Counted from the stretch's first letter, positions 25,334 through 33,895 are shown. The stretch is 45,301 nucleotides of DNA from Gammaproteobacteria bacterium (GCA_013373125.1 JABXIK010000057.1:1-45301), one strand, 5' to 3'. The notes: generated by a model not told the origin, from the sequence alone. Numbers and translations: made by a program.

Positions 25334-26842
25334 ATGTCCCACTCAACTGATATTTCTCCACAAGAGAATGAATCGGTATCGGCATCAAAAATGCCCGATA
25401 CCTATTTGATTCTATTTTTTGTCGCAGTATTTGCCTTTGCGTTAACCTATTTTGTTAATCCTGGATCATTTGAAGTTATTGAGCAGGTTACCAGCAGTGG
25501 TGATGTGCGGATGGTTTTGGACCCTAATTCATTTCAACTGATTGAAGATGCGAAAGCCGGTCTGCCAATCTTTGCTTCTGGCGGTGAAATGGGTTTTTTG
25601 AATTTGCCATTTGAAGGAATGGTTTCTGGTTCAAAGTGGGGGGCATCCATTGGTGTTTTTGCGTTCATCATTATTACTGGTGGTGCGTTCGGCATCATTA
25701 TGTCTACTGGTTCGATTAATCGTGGATTGATGCGCTTAATTGCAAAAAGCCAAACACTTGAAGTGTTGGCAGTACCGGTTTTATTTTTCGCCTTTTCTCT
25801 CGGTGGTGCCATCTTTGGTATGGGAGAAGAGGTTATTCCGTTTGTCCTGATTATTGTCCCCATCTTTTTAGCAATGGGTTATGACAGCATAACGTCTTTA
25901 TTGGTGACGTATGTGGCAACCCAAATTGGTTTTGCCTGTTCTTGGATGAATCCATTTTCTGTGAGTGTGGCTCAAGGTATTGCGGATTTACCCATTTTAT
26001 CAGGACAGGAATTTCGTATTGCTCTTTGGTTTGTATTTACGCTTATTGGTGCAGGCTTTACTTTGATGTACGCATTCAAAGTAAAGAAAGACCCGAGTAA
26101 ATCTCCGACTTTCAAACAAGATAAGCAAAACCGCAGCGAAGCGATTTCGCTAGATGGCATTCAATTAAATACTGGTGATTGGTTAATTCTGTTAACTCTA
26201 GTTTCAACCATCGGTTGGATGATATGGGGTGTGACCACACAAGGGTATTACTTACCTGAAATAGCCAGTCAGTTTTTCACCATGGGTTTAGTGGCGGCTG
26301 TTATTGGCTTGATATTTCGTCTTGATGGTATGACAGCTAATGGAGCGGTGGAGGCATTTCGTCATGGAGCGTCTCAATTGTTACCAGCAGCTTTAGTTGT
26401 GGCATTCGCAAAGGGTATTGTTTTGATGCTTGGCGGCGATGGCCCTGAGCAAGCGAGTGTTTTGAATACCATTTTGCATTATGCCGCTGAGAGTTTATCT
26501 GGGCTTTCGCAAACTGTAGCGGCAAGCTTCATGTTTTTATTTCAAAGCGTATTTAATTTCTTTGTGACATCTGGCAGTGGGCAGGCGGCATTAACTATGC
26601 CGATTATGGCACCGCTTTCGGATTTATTAGGAGTGTCACGTCAAGTTGCGGTATTGGCGTTTCAATTAGGTGATGGATTAACCAATATTTTAGTTCCAAC
26701 TTCTGCTGCCTTAATGGGTTGTTTAGGTGCAGCCAAAGTAGATTGGGGCGTTTGGATACGATTTATTGCTAAACCTATGTTGGTGTTATTTTTACTTTCA
26801 ATTCTAACCATGATTTTAGCTGTGGTTATCGGTTTTCATTAG
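25334..26842 (+). CDS. YfcC-family inner-membrane carrier
   Basis: 502 residues with about 12 membrane helices. It belongs to the YfcC/DcuC-like C4-dicarboxylate and basic amino acid carrier group. Visible features are FVNPGSFE near 40, the GAFGIIMSTGSI region near 120, GMGEEVIPF near 160 and QSVFNFFVTSGSGQAA near 410. A membrane loop between about 235 and 275 is charged. AGAGG lies before the ATG. The iadA gene starts within 7 bp of its stop. It is the likely inner-membrane step for beta-Asp-Arg dipeptide, arginine or aspartate; which one cannot be read from the sequence. Confidence 0.78.
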   Translation: MSHSTDISPQENESVSASKMPDTYLILFFVAVFAFALTYFVNPGSFEVIEQVTSSGDVRMVLDPNSFQLIEDAKAGLPIFASGGEMGFLNLPFEGMVSGSKWGASIGVFAFIIITGGAFGIIMSTGSINRGLMRLIAKSQTLEVLAVPVLFFAFSLGGAIFGMGEEVIPFVLIIVPIFLAMGYDSITSLLVTYVATQIGFACSWMNPFSVSVAQGIADLPILSGQEFRIALWFVFTLIGAGFTLMYAFKVKKDPSKSPTFKQDKQNRSEAISLDGIQLNTGDWLILLTLVSTIGWMIWGVTTQGYYLPEIASQFFTMGLVAAVIGLIFRLDGMTANGAVEAFRHGASQLLPAALVVAFAKGIVLMLGGDGPEQASVLNTILHYAAESLSGLSQTVAASFMFLFQSVFNFFVTSGSGQAALTMPIMAPLSDLLGVSRQVAVLAFQLGDGLTNILVPTSAALMGCLGAAKVDWGVWIRFIAKPMLVLFLLSILTMILAVVIGFH

Positions 26843-26848
26843 GTGAGC

Positions 26849-28021
26849 ATGTTTACATTAATTAAAAATGCCCAAGTCTATGCGCCCAATCATTTAGGTG
26901 TGTGTGACGTATTAATTACAGATGGGCGAATCGCACATATCGATACAGATATTGAAATTTCAGCGGGTTCTTTACTTAAAACAGTAGACGCTGATGGTCG
27001 TATTTTAGTACCGGGATTTGTAGATACCTTAGTTCATATTACTGGCGGTGGTGGTGAAGGTGGTTTTAATACCCGCACCCCTGAGTTGGATTTTAAAGAT
27101 GCCATTGCAGCTGGTGTGACGACTATGATTGGTGCCTTGGGTACAGATGCTACAACGCGCACTCTGGGTGATTTGTATGGTAAAACCCAGGCATTGAATG
27201 TGGATGGGCTTAATTGCTTCATGTATACCGGCAGCTACGAGTTACCTGCAAAAACCATTACTGGCAGTGTGCGTGAAGACATAATTTATATCGATCCCGT
27301 CATTGGTGTGGGTGAGGTTGCCATTAGTGATCATCGTGGGTCACAACCCACTGAACATGAGTTAGCACGGTTAGCTGCTGACTCAAGAGTAGGTGGCTTG
27401 CTCAGTGGTAAATCTGGCGTGGTAATGATTCATGTGGGTGCTAATCAAGATAAGTTGGATATTTTGCATCGTGTGCAAGAAGAGTTCGAAGTGGGTTTAA
27501 ATCATTTTTATCCAACCCATGTGAATCGCTCTCAGGCATTACTTGAATCCGGAAGCTTATTTGCCAAACAAGGTGGCACCATAGATTTGACGGCCAGTAC
27601 CAATGATCACTTGATTGCCATGGGTGATATTCGTGCTAGTGATGGTTTACGTTACTTATTAGAAGATGGCTGTCCGGCTAATCGCATTACATTTAGCTCT
27701 GATGCTCAAGGATCATTGCCGCATTTTGATGCAAATGGTCGTCTAGATGGGTTGGATATTGGATCAATTTCTTCGTTACACGAAGAGTTAGTACGTGCAG
27801 TTAAAGAGCTGAATATTCCATTAGTAACGGCGTTAGCTTGTATTACTAAAAACCCTGCCAAAGTGACGGGATTGTATAAAAAAGGCGAAATTAAAGTGGG
27901 CTGTGATGCCGACTTAAATTTATTGGATCCAAATACTCTAGCCGTAGATTCGGTCATGAGTCGTGGTAAGTGGTTGCAATTTGAAGGAGTGATTTGTGCA
28001 AAAACCGCATTCGATCATTGA
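26849..28021 (+). CDS. iadA: Isoaspartyl dipeptidase, IadA type
   Basis: 390 residues, the same length as E. coli IadA, amidohydrolase superfamily. Family blocks: HITGGGGEGG (63-72), TRTPE, GTDATTR, TGSYELPAKTITGSVREDI (near 127-145), AISDHR (158-163), IHVG, PTHVNR, SSDAQGS. It hydrolyses beta-aspartyl dipeptides; here the expected substrate is beta-Asp-Arg from cyanophycin. Oddity: where E. coli has the His-Val-His metal pair, this protein has Leu61-Val-His63, and the carboxylated Lys position carries Glu156. The other ligands look intact. ATG 26849 is preferred to a GTG at 26843 that abuts the carrier stop. No signal peptide, so cytoplasmic. Confidence 0.87.
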   Translation: MFTLIKNAQVYAPNHLGVCDVLITDGRIAHIDTDIEISAGSLLKTVDADGRILVPGFVDTLVHITGGGGEGGFNTRTPELDFKDAIAAGVTTMIGALGTDATTRTLGDLYGKTQALNVDGLNCFMYTGSYELPAKTITGSVREDIIYIDPVIGVGEVAISDHRGSQPTEHELARLAADSRVGGLLSGKSGVVMIHVGANQDKLDILHRVQEEFEVGLNHFYPTHVNRSQALLESGSLFAKQGGTIDLTASTNDHLIAMGDIRASDGLRYLLEDGCPANRITFSSDAQGSLPHFDANGRLDGLDIGSISSLHEELVRAVKELNIPLVTALACITKNPAKVTGLYKKGEIKVGCDADLNLLDPNTLAVDSVMSRGKWLQFEGVICAKTAFDH

Positions 28022-28028
28022 GGTCAGC

Positions 28029-29243
28029 ATGAAATTTTTAATGAGTGTTATAGGCTTGTTTCTAAGCTTGATTGTGCAGGCTGATGGTAAATTGCTGATT
28101 GCAGGCGGTGCCATTGCTAGCCATAACGAAGACTTATATCAAGCGTTTATTGCAGCTCAGCCATCCACCGAATCTAAGGTGTGCATTGTACCTGTTGCAT
28201 CCAGCAGTCCAGTAAAAAGTGCCAATGCATTTAAGCAAGACTTGATTCGCTATGGTATGGATGAAAGTCGTATTTGTATTTTTCCATTAGCCGTTGTCGA
28301 TGATAAGAGTACAGAGTTTGATGAAACAAAATGGCGCAATAATGCATACGATGAATCTTTATTTTCAGATATGAAACTTGCAAAAGGATTTTGGTTTACC
28401 GGTGGTGATCAGATGCGCATCGTCGAGTCTTTGACGAAAGAGAAAGCCGATAGCCCTTTATTGAAATTGCTTAAAGAAAAGCTGAAAAACGGTGCTGTTA
28501 TTGGTGGTAGTAGTGCCGGTGCGGCTATGATGAGTGAACCTATGATTGCTGCCGGTGATAGCTTCTCAGCATTAACGCAGCCACAATCAGAAAAATATTA
28601 CGGTATGGAGACCCAAGAAAAAGGGCAATTGTATTTGCATCAAGGCCTTGGTTTTTTCCCTTATGGCTTGGTGGATCAGCACTTTGATCGCAAAGCTCGC
28701 TTAGGTCGATTAATTCGTGCACTGTCTTTAACCGGTATTAAGCAAGGCTATGCGGTAGATGAAAACACGGCCATGTTAGTGGATTTATCCAAGCACATGA
28801 TTACCGCTGTAGGAGAAGGGAATGTCACCATTGTGGATTTGAATGAAGCAAAGCACGTGGATTCTCCATTTGAAATACAAGATGTCATGTTGTCTGTTTT
28901 GGCTCCAGGAGATAGTTGGAATATTAAGGCACATGAAATATTGACCAAGGCTTCACCTACCAGAGGCCATGAATATTTTGAAGAAGCCCCTTCTCAAGGC
29001 GCAGGATTGGCATTAGCTAATATTCGGTTATCACAACTTTTGGGTTTTGAACTCATGGATAATAAACACTCGCAAGAAGTGAGACGTTATAGTTTCATCG
29101 AAAATGCTCAGGGTGTTTTATATCGATTTAAAAAGAAGAAAAAAAGCCAAGGCTTTTGGCAAACCAATGGCACGTTGGATCAATATTCTGTGGCACAGGT
29201 TTATATGGATATCGAACCTGTCAAAGTCACGTTTTCTCACTAG
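28029..29243 (+). CDS. cphE: Secreted cyanophycinase (peptidase family S51)
   Basis: 404 residues. The signal peptide is about 1-18 (MKFLMSVIGLFLSLIVQA). Family S51 hallmarks: FTGGDQMR near 120, the nucleophile elbow GGSSAGAAMM near 160, DQHFDRKARLGRL near 215 and DENTAML near 245. The C-terminal 130 residues exceed the usual cyanophycinase core. The reaction is exo-cleavage of multi-L-arginyl-poly-L-aspartate to beta-Asp-Arg dipeptides. The export signal makes it an extracellular or periplasmic form. GAGG lies 6 nt before ATG 28029, 7 bp after iadA. No cyanophycin synthetase is in the window, so foreign polymer is the likely substrate. Confidence 0.88.
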   Translation: MKFLMSVIGLFLSLIVQADGKLLIAGGAIASHNEDLYQAFIAAQPSTESKVCIVPVASSSPVKSANAFKQDLIRYGMDESRICIFPLAVVDDKSTEFDETKWRNNAYDESLFSDMKLAKGFWFTGGDQMRIVESLTKEKADSPLLKLLKEKLKNGAVIGGSSAGAAMMSEPMIAAGDSFSALTQPQSEKYYGMETQEKGQLYLHQGLGFFPYGLVDQHFDRKARLGRLIRALSLTGIKQGYAVDENTAMLVDLSKHMITAVGEGNVTIVDLNEAKHVDSPFEIQDVMLSVLAPGDSWNIKAHEILTKASPTRGHEYFEEAPSQGAGLALANIRLSQLLGFELMDNKHSQEVRRYSFIENAQGVLYRFKKKKKSQGFWQTNGTLDQYSVAQVYMDIEPVKVTFSH

Positions 29244-29252
29244 GTACTAAAA

Positions 29253-29753
29253 ATGAATGTAGGATTAGAACTTGATCGTTTAGATTTACGCATTCTGCAA
29301 ACCCTGCAGCAAAACGGTCGCATGACCAATAAAGAGTTGGCAGATAAAGTGAATTTATCAACCAGTGCATGCCATCAGCGCATGCAACGTCTGATTGACG
29401 ATGGTTGGATAAAAAACTTTTTAGGTGTCATTGATGTGGATCGCCTGTGTGCCCCTGTACATTGCATTGCGACCATAGTGCTGAAAGATCACGCTCCAGA
29501 TGCATTTCGATCTTTAGAAAAAAGTTTAGAGAGTATGCCGGAAGTATTGGAAGCTTATACCGTAAGTGGCGGCTGTGATTTTATTGTTCGCTTTGCTTGT
29601 TCACAAATGACGCGTTATATGATGCTGACGAACTCTATGATTCATGAATGCCCGCAAATCAGTAACATCAGCACACATGTGATTTTGAAACAAAGTAAGT
29701 CGTTTTCTGGTTTTCCAATTCAAGAAATCATCAGTCAACGACAATTTGCATAG
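29253..29753 (+). CDS. Lrp/AsnC-family transcriptional regulator
   Basis: 166 residues. N-terminal winged helix (LDLRILQTLQQNGRMTNKELA, in parts, about 9-30; recognition helix in LSTSACHQRMQRL). The C-terminal RAM ligand-binding domain includes EAYTVSGGCDFIVRF near 105. It lies between the two cyanophycinase genes with 8-9 bp gaps, so it is co-transcribed and probably controls this locus in response to an amino acid such as Arg or Asp, or to the dipeptide. The paired palindromes at 20304 and 20403 are candidate sites. Confidence 0.92.
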   Translation: MNVGLELDRLDLRILQTLQQNGRMTNKELADKVNLSTSACHQRMQRLIDDGWIKNFLGVIDVDRLCAPVHCIATIVLKDHAPDAFRSLEKSLESMPEVLEAYTVSGGCDFIVRFACSQMTRYMMLTNSMIHECPQISNISTHVILKQSKSFSGFPIQEIISQRQFA

Positions 29754-29761
29754 AGGTAAAA

Positions 29762-30793
29762 GTGAAGATCGTTAAACCTTTGGGTGTGTTATGTGTGTCG
29801 ATTTTATATTCTTTATGCTCTTCAGCATTTGAGTATAAAACCGCTTGTGGTGAACTGTCACAAGAAGCAATAGCTAGCGAAGCTGCTTTGTTATTAAGCG
29901 GCGGGGCTGGAGCCGCTAGTAAAGACGAAGTTCCTGCGACTCGTTGGTTATTGCAACATGCACCCAAAGGGGATTACTTAGTGATTCGAGCAGGAGGAGT
30001 GGGTAGGCAGGCCAAATGGATTTGTGACACTTTTCCCGAACTTGTGGGTAGTGGCGCTGAAATTTCCATCGATTCTCGTGAGGATGCGAATCATCCAGCC
30101 GTAATTAAATTGATTCAGTCTGTTGAGGTGATTTGGATCGCAGGCGGTGATCAAAATAAATATGAAAACTACTGGAAAGGGTCGGCGTTAGCTCAAGCAC
30201 TGAATCACCACATGTCGAATAAACCCATTGGTGGTACCAGTGCAGGTATGGCCATTTTAGGCAGCAGTTATTATGCACCTGAAAGTAAGGCGGTTATTGG
30301 TTCGCAGATATTGAACAATCCGTATCATGATGCAACAGCCGATATTTTCCATGAAGATTTATTACAACACCCACATCTCGTCCGAACCTTAAATGAAACC
30401 CATGTTAATCGCTCTCTTAAAGGTGAAACCCGACATAACCGCATGTTTGGTTTATTAGCACGCACGGTTTCTCACTTTGATAGTATTAAAGTGCGCGCCT
30501 TGGGTTTAAACGAAGGCAGTTTCTTAGCTATCGATAAAGATGGTAAAGGCAAGGTGTTTGGCGATGAGCTAATCATCTTAACGCCATTGCACAAGCCAGA
30601 GGTCATAAAGCCTGGCCTAGCTTTGATATGGAATCACGATGGTCAGGCGGTGAAGGCATTGCGTATTGAAGGCAGCCATAATGGTGCTGGCGATCTAGAC
30701 TTTAAACATGGTGTATTTAAAGGCGGCCAAATCGAATACTGGTCAACGAGCCAGGGTAATGATGGTTTTACCATGGCACAGGAATCCCATTAG
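29762..30793 (+). CDS. Second exported cyanophycinase-like protein (S51)
   Basis: 343 residues. Signal peptide about 1-22, ending SSAFEY. S51 motifs: LLLSGGAGA near 43, WIAGGDQNKYENYW near 125 and the nucleophile elbow GGTSAGMAILG near 160. NRMFGLLARTV replaces the usual arginine-rich helix. It is clearly divergent from the 28029 enzyme, so substrate or cleavage mode may differ. The start is GTG 29762 with AGAGG 5 nt upstream; no ATG fits the signal peptide. Its stop overlaps the convergent PadR gene stop by 4 bp. Confidence 0.8.
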   Translation: MKIVKPLGVLCVSILYSLCSSAFEYKTACGELSQEAIASEAALLLSGGAGAASKDEVPATRWLLQHAPKGDYLVIRAGGVGRQAKWICDTFPELVGSGAEISIDSREDANHPAVIKLIQSVEVIWIAGGDQNKYENYWKGSALAQALNHHMSNKPIGGTSAGMAILGSSYYAPESKAVIGSQILNNPYHDATADIFHEDLLQHPHLVRTLNETHVNRSLKGETRHNRMFGLLARTVSHFDSIKVRALGLNEGSFLAIDKDGKGKVFGDELIILTPLHKPEVIKPGLALIWNHDGQAVKALRIEGSHNGAGDLDFKHGVFKGGQIEYWSTSQGNDGFTMAQESH

Positions 30794-31323
30794 CCTTTTA
30801 AGTAAGACTCCACTTCTTCTGCCCAATCCAACCATGCTTTTTCCCCTAGTATGCCTCGACGTAAGGTTAAATAGGGGAGCTCGAACGGCTTTTGTTTGGT
30901 TTTGGGTAAATTTAAATACTCTTGCTCTAAGTTGAGAAAGGTATCCAGCATGCGCTGATGGATGGCTTTGTGCTCGCTTAACTCTTGCTTCAACTTGTTT
31001 TTATCAATGAGGTGCCCGCCATACAATTTCACCAATAGGGCATCATTGACCTTATCCACCTTCACTGGATTTTCTAGCCATTTCACCAAAGCATCATGAC
31101 CGGCTTGGGTCATGTGATACACCTTACGGTCGGGTTTTCCTTGTTGTGCCTCTAAGGTGCAGTCGATGAGACCATCTTGATGCAGGGTTTTCAATTGACT
31201 GTAGATTTGCTGATGACTGGCATTCCAGAAGAAGCCTAATCGCGCTTTAAAGCGCTTGAGTAGGTCGTAGCCGGAGCCTTCTTCGGTTTCTAGCAGGGTT
31301 AGGATAGCGTGTTTAAGGGACAT
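30790..31323 (-). CDS. PadR-family transcriptional regulator
   Basis: 177 residues. The N-terminal PadR winged helix starts MSLKHAILTLLETEEGSGYDL (in parts) with HQQIYSQLKTL and the wing KPDRKVYHMT. The C-terminal half is the Vir_act_alpha_C-type dimerisation helix region. ATG 31323 was chosen because the family starts exactly there. It diverges from the FAD oxidoreductase gene. Two identical 20-bp inverted repeats lie between them, so autorepression and control of the oxidoreductase are very likely. Confidence 0.9.
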   Translation of the reverse strand: MSLKHAILTLLETEEGSGYDLLKRFKARLGFFWNASHQQIYSQLKTLHQDGLIDCTLEAQQGKPDRKVYHMTQAGHDALVKWLENPVKVDKVNDALLVKLYGGHLIDKNKLKQELSEHKAIHQRMLDTFLNLEQEYLNLPKTKQKPFELPYLTLRRGILGEKAWLDWAEEVESYLKG

Positions 31324-31372
31324 ACAAGGTATCAATTTTGAATAAGTGCTTAGTCTAAGGTGCCTAAGTCTT

Positions 31373-31392
31373 ATATGCAAATAGTTGCATAT
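31373..31392. promoter_or_regulatory. PadR operator, distal copy
   Basis: ATATGCAA-N4-TTGCATAT, perfect 8-bp arms, containing the ATGCAA/TTGCAT half-sites expected of PadR proteins (family consensus ATGT-N8-ACAT-like). Located 50 bp upstream of the padR start. Confidence 0.75.
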
Positions 31393-31422
31393 GCTGAAGG
31401 TTGGGCATACACTCCAGAAATC

Positions 31423-31442
31423 ATATGCAAAAAGTTGCATAT
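31423..31442. promoter_or_regulatory. PadR operator, proximal copy
   Basis: The same ATATGCAA-N4-TTGCATAT element, centred exactly 50 bp from the first copy. It ends 35 bp before the oxidoreductase start, which places it over the expected promoter of that gene. Confidence 0.75.
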
Positions 31443-31477
31443 AAAAATAATAAAAAAGGGCAACAAGAGAGGAAGAA

Positions 31478-33148
31478 ATGGCTAAGGTAAAGGTGAGAAC
31501 CGGTAAGCGTTATCGTAGTGGTAGAGCAGACAAGCACTATGATGCCATTGTGGTGGGGTCGGGTATTGGCGGTTTGGCCAATGCGGCTTTGCTGTCCTTA
31601 ATGGGTAAAAAAGTGTGTGTTTTGGAACAACATTACACCGCAGGTGGTTTTACTCATGCGTATGATCGTGAAGGCTATGAGTGGGATGTGGGCGTGCATT
31701 ACATTGGTGAGGTGCACAAGCCGAGTTCCATGAAACGTATTTTCGATACCATCAGTGAAGGGCGTTTAAAATGGGCCGCCATGGACCCTGTTTACGACAA
31801 AATTATCCTAGGGGATAAAGAATATGATTTTGTTGCAGGTCGCGAAAACTTCATTGATGAATTGAGCAAGCATTTCCCTGAGGAGCGTGCCAATATCGAG
31901 CGCTATGTTAATTTGACGCGTAAAATCAGTTCGTTAACACCTAAATTTTTTGCGGCTCAAGCTATGCCGAAATGGTTAGGTCGTCTTTATAATGTGATTC
32001 GCCCTTTGTTAATTCCAAAAGAATTCTTCCAAACCACACGAGAAGTGCTTGAAGGCATCACATCTAATCAAGAGTTAATCAGTGTATTAACCGGTCAATG
32101 GGGCGATTATGGTCAGACTCCCCGTGATGCCGCCTTCTTGATGCATGCTTTGATTGCTAAACATTACTTAGCCGGTGGGGCGTATCCTGTGGGTGGCGCA
32201 TCTTCTATTGCGCGCGAGATTATTCCAACCATTCAAAAGAGTGGTGGTGAAGTTTATACCTACGCTGAGGTTGATAAAGTGTTAGTGAAAGGGGAAACCT
32301 GTTACGGCGTGAAAATGGCAAACGGTGATGAAATTTATGCCGATGTGGTTTTCAGTAATGTGGGTTTCATGAATACCGTTAAGCGCTTGTATCCAGAACA
32401 TTTGCGCGCCAAGCATGGTTTGGATAAATGGTTAAAGCAAGATGCCATTCAGTATTCTAGCGCAAGCTACTGTGTATACGCTGGATTTAAAGGCACAGCC
32501 CAAGAACTCGGTTTGGATACGACGAACCTGTGGATTTACCCAAATGGTGATCACGAGAAAAATGTAGATGACTTCCGTGCTGGCAAAACCGACCAATTGC
32601 CGTTGATTTATGTGTCTTTCCCGTCTTCAAAAGATCCAGAATGGGATGAGCGCTACCCTAATAAATCCACGGTGGAAATTGTGACTGTGGCGGAAATGAA
32701 TGAGTATGAGCAATGGAATGGCACCACTTGGCAGCAACGTGGCGAGGACTATGAAGAGAAAAAAGATGCTGTTGCGAAATATCTGTTAGAGCGTTTGTTT
32801 GAACGAAAACCGCAATTACGTGATGCTTTGGATTACTATGAAATTTCGACGCCACTTTCCACTCAGTTCTATCAATTAAACGAACGCGGTGAAATTTATG
32901 GTCTAGACCATTATGTGGATCGTTTTAAACAGTCGTGTTTACACCCACAAACCCCGATTAAAAACTTCTACATGACAGGCGCCGATGTGATGACTGCCGG
33001 TGTGGGTGGCGGTTTAATGGGTGGTGTCATGAGTACCATGTGCATGCTGGGGTTGAAAAAGGGTAAAACGGTGATGAATTTATTTAAAAATTACCAAGAA
33101 CCTGAATTAGCCAAAGCAGAAGGCTTGAACAAAGAAAATGCCGCCTAA
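31478..33148 (+). CDS. FAD-dependent carotenoid/retinol-type oxidoreductase
   Basis: 556 residues. The N-terminal dinucleotide-binding motif VVGSGIGGLANAALLSLMGK (24-43 approx.) is followed by the LEQHYTAGGFTHAY block. The C-terminal FAD motif FYMTGADVMTAGVGGGLMGG (in parts) lies near 505. This is the phytoene desaturase/CrtISO/RetSat superfamily; the HYIGEV block is typical of retinol-saturase-like members. Substrate unknown, probably a polyene or other hydrophobic molecule. No signal peptide. AGAGAGGAAG ribosome site before ATG. Control by the adjacent PadR suggests induction by a toxic aromatic or lipid compound. Confidence 0.8.
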   Translation: MAKVKVRTGKRYRSGRADKHYDAIVVGSGIGGLANAALLSLMGKKVCVLEQHYTAGGFTHAYDREGYEWDVGVHYIGEVHKPSSMKRIFDTISEGRLKWAAMDPVYDKIILGDKEYDFVAGRENFIDELSKHFPEERANIERYVNLTRKISSLTPKFFAAQAMPKWLGRLYNVIRPLLIPKEFFQTTREVLEGITSNQELISVLTGQWGDYGQTPRDAAFLMHALIAKHYLAGGAYPVGGASSIAREIIPTIQKSGGEVYTYAEVDKVLVKGETCYGVKMANGDEIYADVVFSNVGFMNTVKRLYPEHLRAKHGLDKWLKQDAIQYSSASYCVYAGFKGTAQELGLDTTNLWIYPNGDHEKNVDDFRAGKTDQLPLIYVSFPSSKDPEWDERYPNKSTVEIVTVAEMNEYEQWNGTTWQQRGEDYEEKKDAVAKYLLERLFERKPQLRDALDYYEISTPLSTQFYQLNERGEIYGLDHYVDRFKQSCLHPQTPIKNFYMTGADVMTAGVGGGLMGGVMSTMCMLGLKKGKTVMNLFKNYQEPELAKAEGLNKENAA

Positions 33149-33186
33149 CGTTTTATCAGAAAGAAACCTTGTCCCTGTGTTATAAT

Positions 33187-33211
33187 GCCCATCCCTTGAT
33201 GGGCTTTTTTT
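33187..33211 (+). terminator. Rho-independent terminator after the oxidoreductase gene
   Basis: GCCCATC (33187-33193), CCTT loop, GATGGGC (33198-33204) and seven T. It separates the oxidoreductase from the GST-like gene. Confidence 0.92.
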
Positions 33212-33238
33212 GCTCTGCTAAAAATCATTGGTTGGTAT

Positions 33239-33895
33239 ATGTTAGGTATTTTGTATTCATTTCGTCGTTGTCCTTACGCGATGCGTGCGCGTTTAGCGCT
33301 GGCGTATTGTGTGAGTCCTGAGAGCATGGAGTTGCGCGAAGTGGTATTGAAAGATAAGCCAGATGAATTATTGGCCATTAGTCCAAAAGCCACTGTGCCG
33401 GTTTTGCAATTATCCAATGGTCATGTATTAGAAGAAAGTTTGGATATTATGCACTTTTCCATGTCGCAAGATGCAGATTTAAAAAGTGAGTTTTACCCAC
33501 TGCATTTCTCCAGTGAAATGGATGACCTCATTGAACAAAATGATGGTGAATTTAAATGGGCGTTGGATCGATATAAATATGCGGATCGCTATGAAGAATC
33601 AGAAGCCTTTTATCGTGAAAAAGGAGAGAGGTTCTTGCAGCAATTAGAAACCCGCCTAGCGCAAAGTACTTACTTGTTTGGTGACCAATTTACTCTTGCG
33701 GATTTAGCTATTTTTCCGTTTGTGCGTCAGTTTGCCCACGTGAATAAAAATTGGTTTGAACAAAGCCATTATGTAAATGTGAGTAATTGGTTAAATGCCT
33801 GGTTAGAATCCCCTTTGTTTTTAAGTGTCATGAAAAAATACGCCCAATGGCATGAAGGCAATGATAAGGTATTGTTTCCACCTAAAAACACTTAG
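33239..33895 (+). CDS. Glutathione S-transferase-family protein
   Basis: 218 residues. Thioredoxin-like N-terminal domain with YSFRRCPYAMRARLAL (5-20); CPYA is at the position of the redox or glutathione-binding site. It includes the cis-Pro block KATVPVL near 50 and EES at 64-66. The helical C-terminal domain has FTLADLAIFPFVRQF near 155. No exact subgroup. It starts with ATG after a terminator and so has its own promoter; an extended -10 TGTTATAAT lies at 33178-33186, but the hairpin overlaps the expected start of transcription. Confidence 0.85.
   Translation: MLGILYSFRRCPYAMRARLALAYCVSPESMELREVVLKDKPDELLAISPKATVPVLQLSNGHVLEESLDIMHFSMSQDADLKSEFYPLHFSSEMDDLIEQNDGEFKWALDRYKYADRYEESEAFYREKGERFLQQLETRLAQSTYLFGDQFTLADLAIFPFVRQFAHVNKNWFEQSHYVNVSNWLNAWLESPLFLSVMKKYAQWHEGNDKVLFPPKNT

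Noticed and set aside
33178..33186. Extended -10 promoter for the GST gene
   Set aside because: TGTTATAAT looks good, but the terminator hairpin directly follows and no -35 is present, so I did not call it a promoter.
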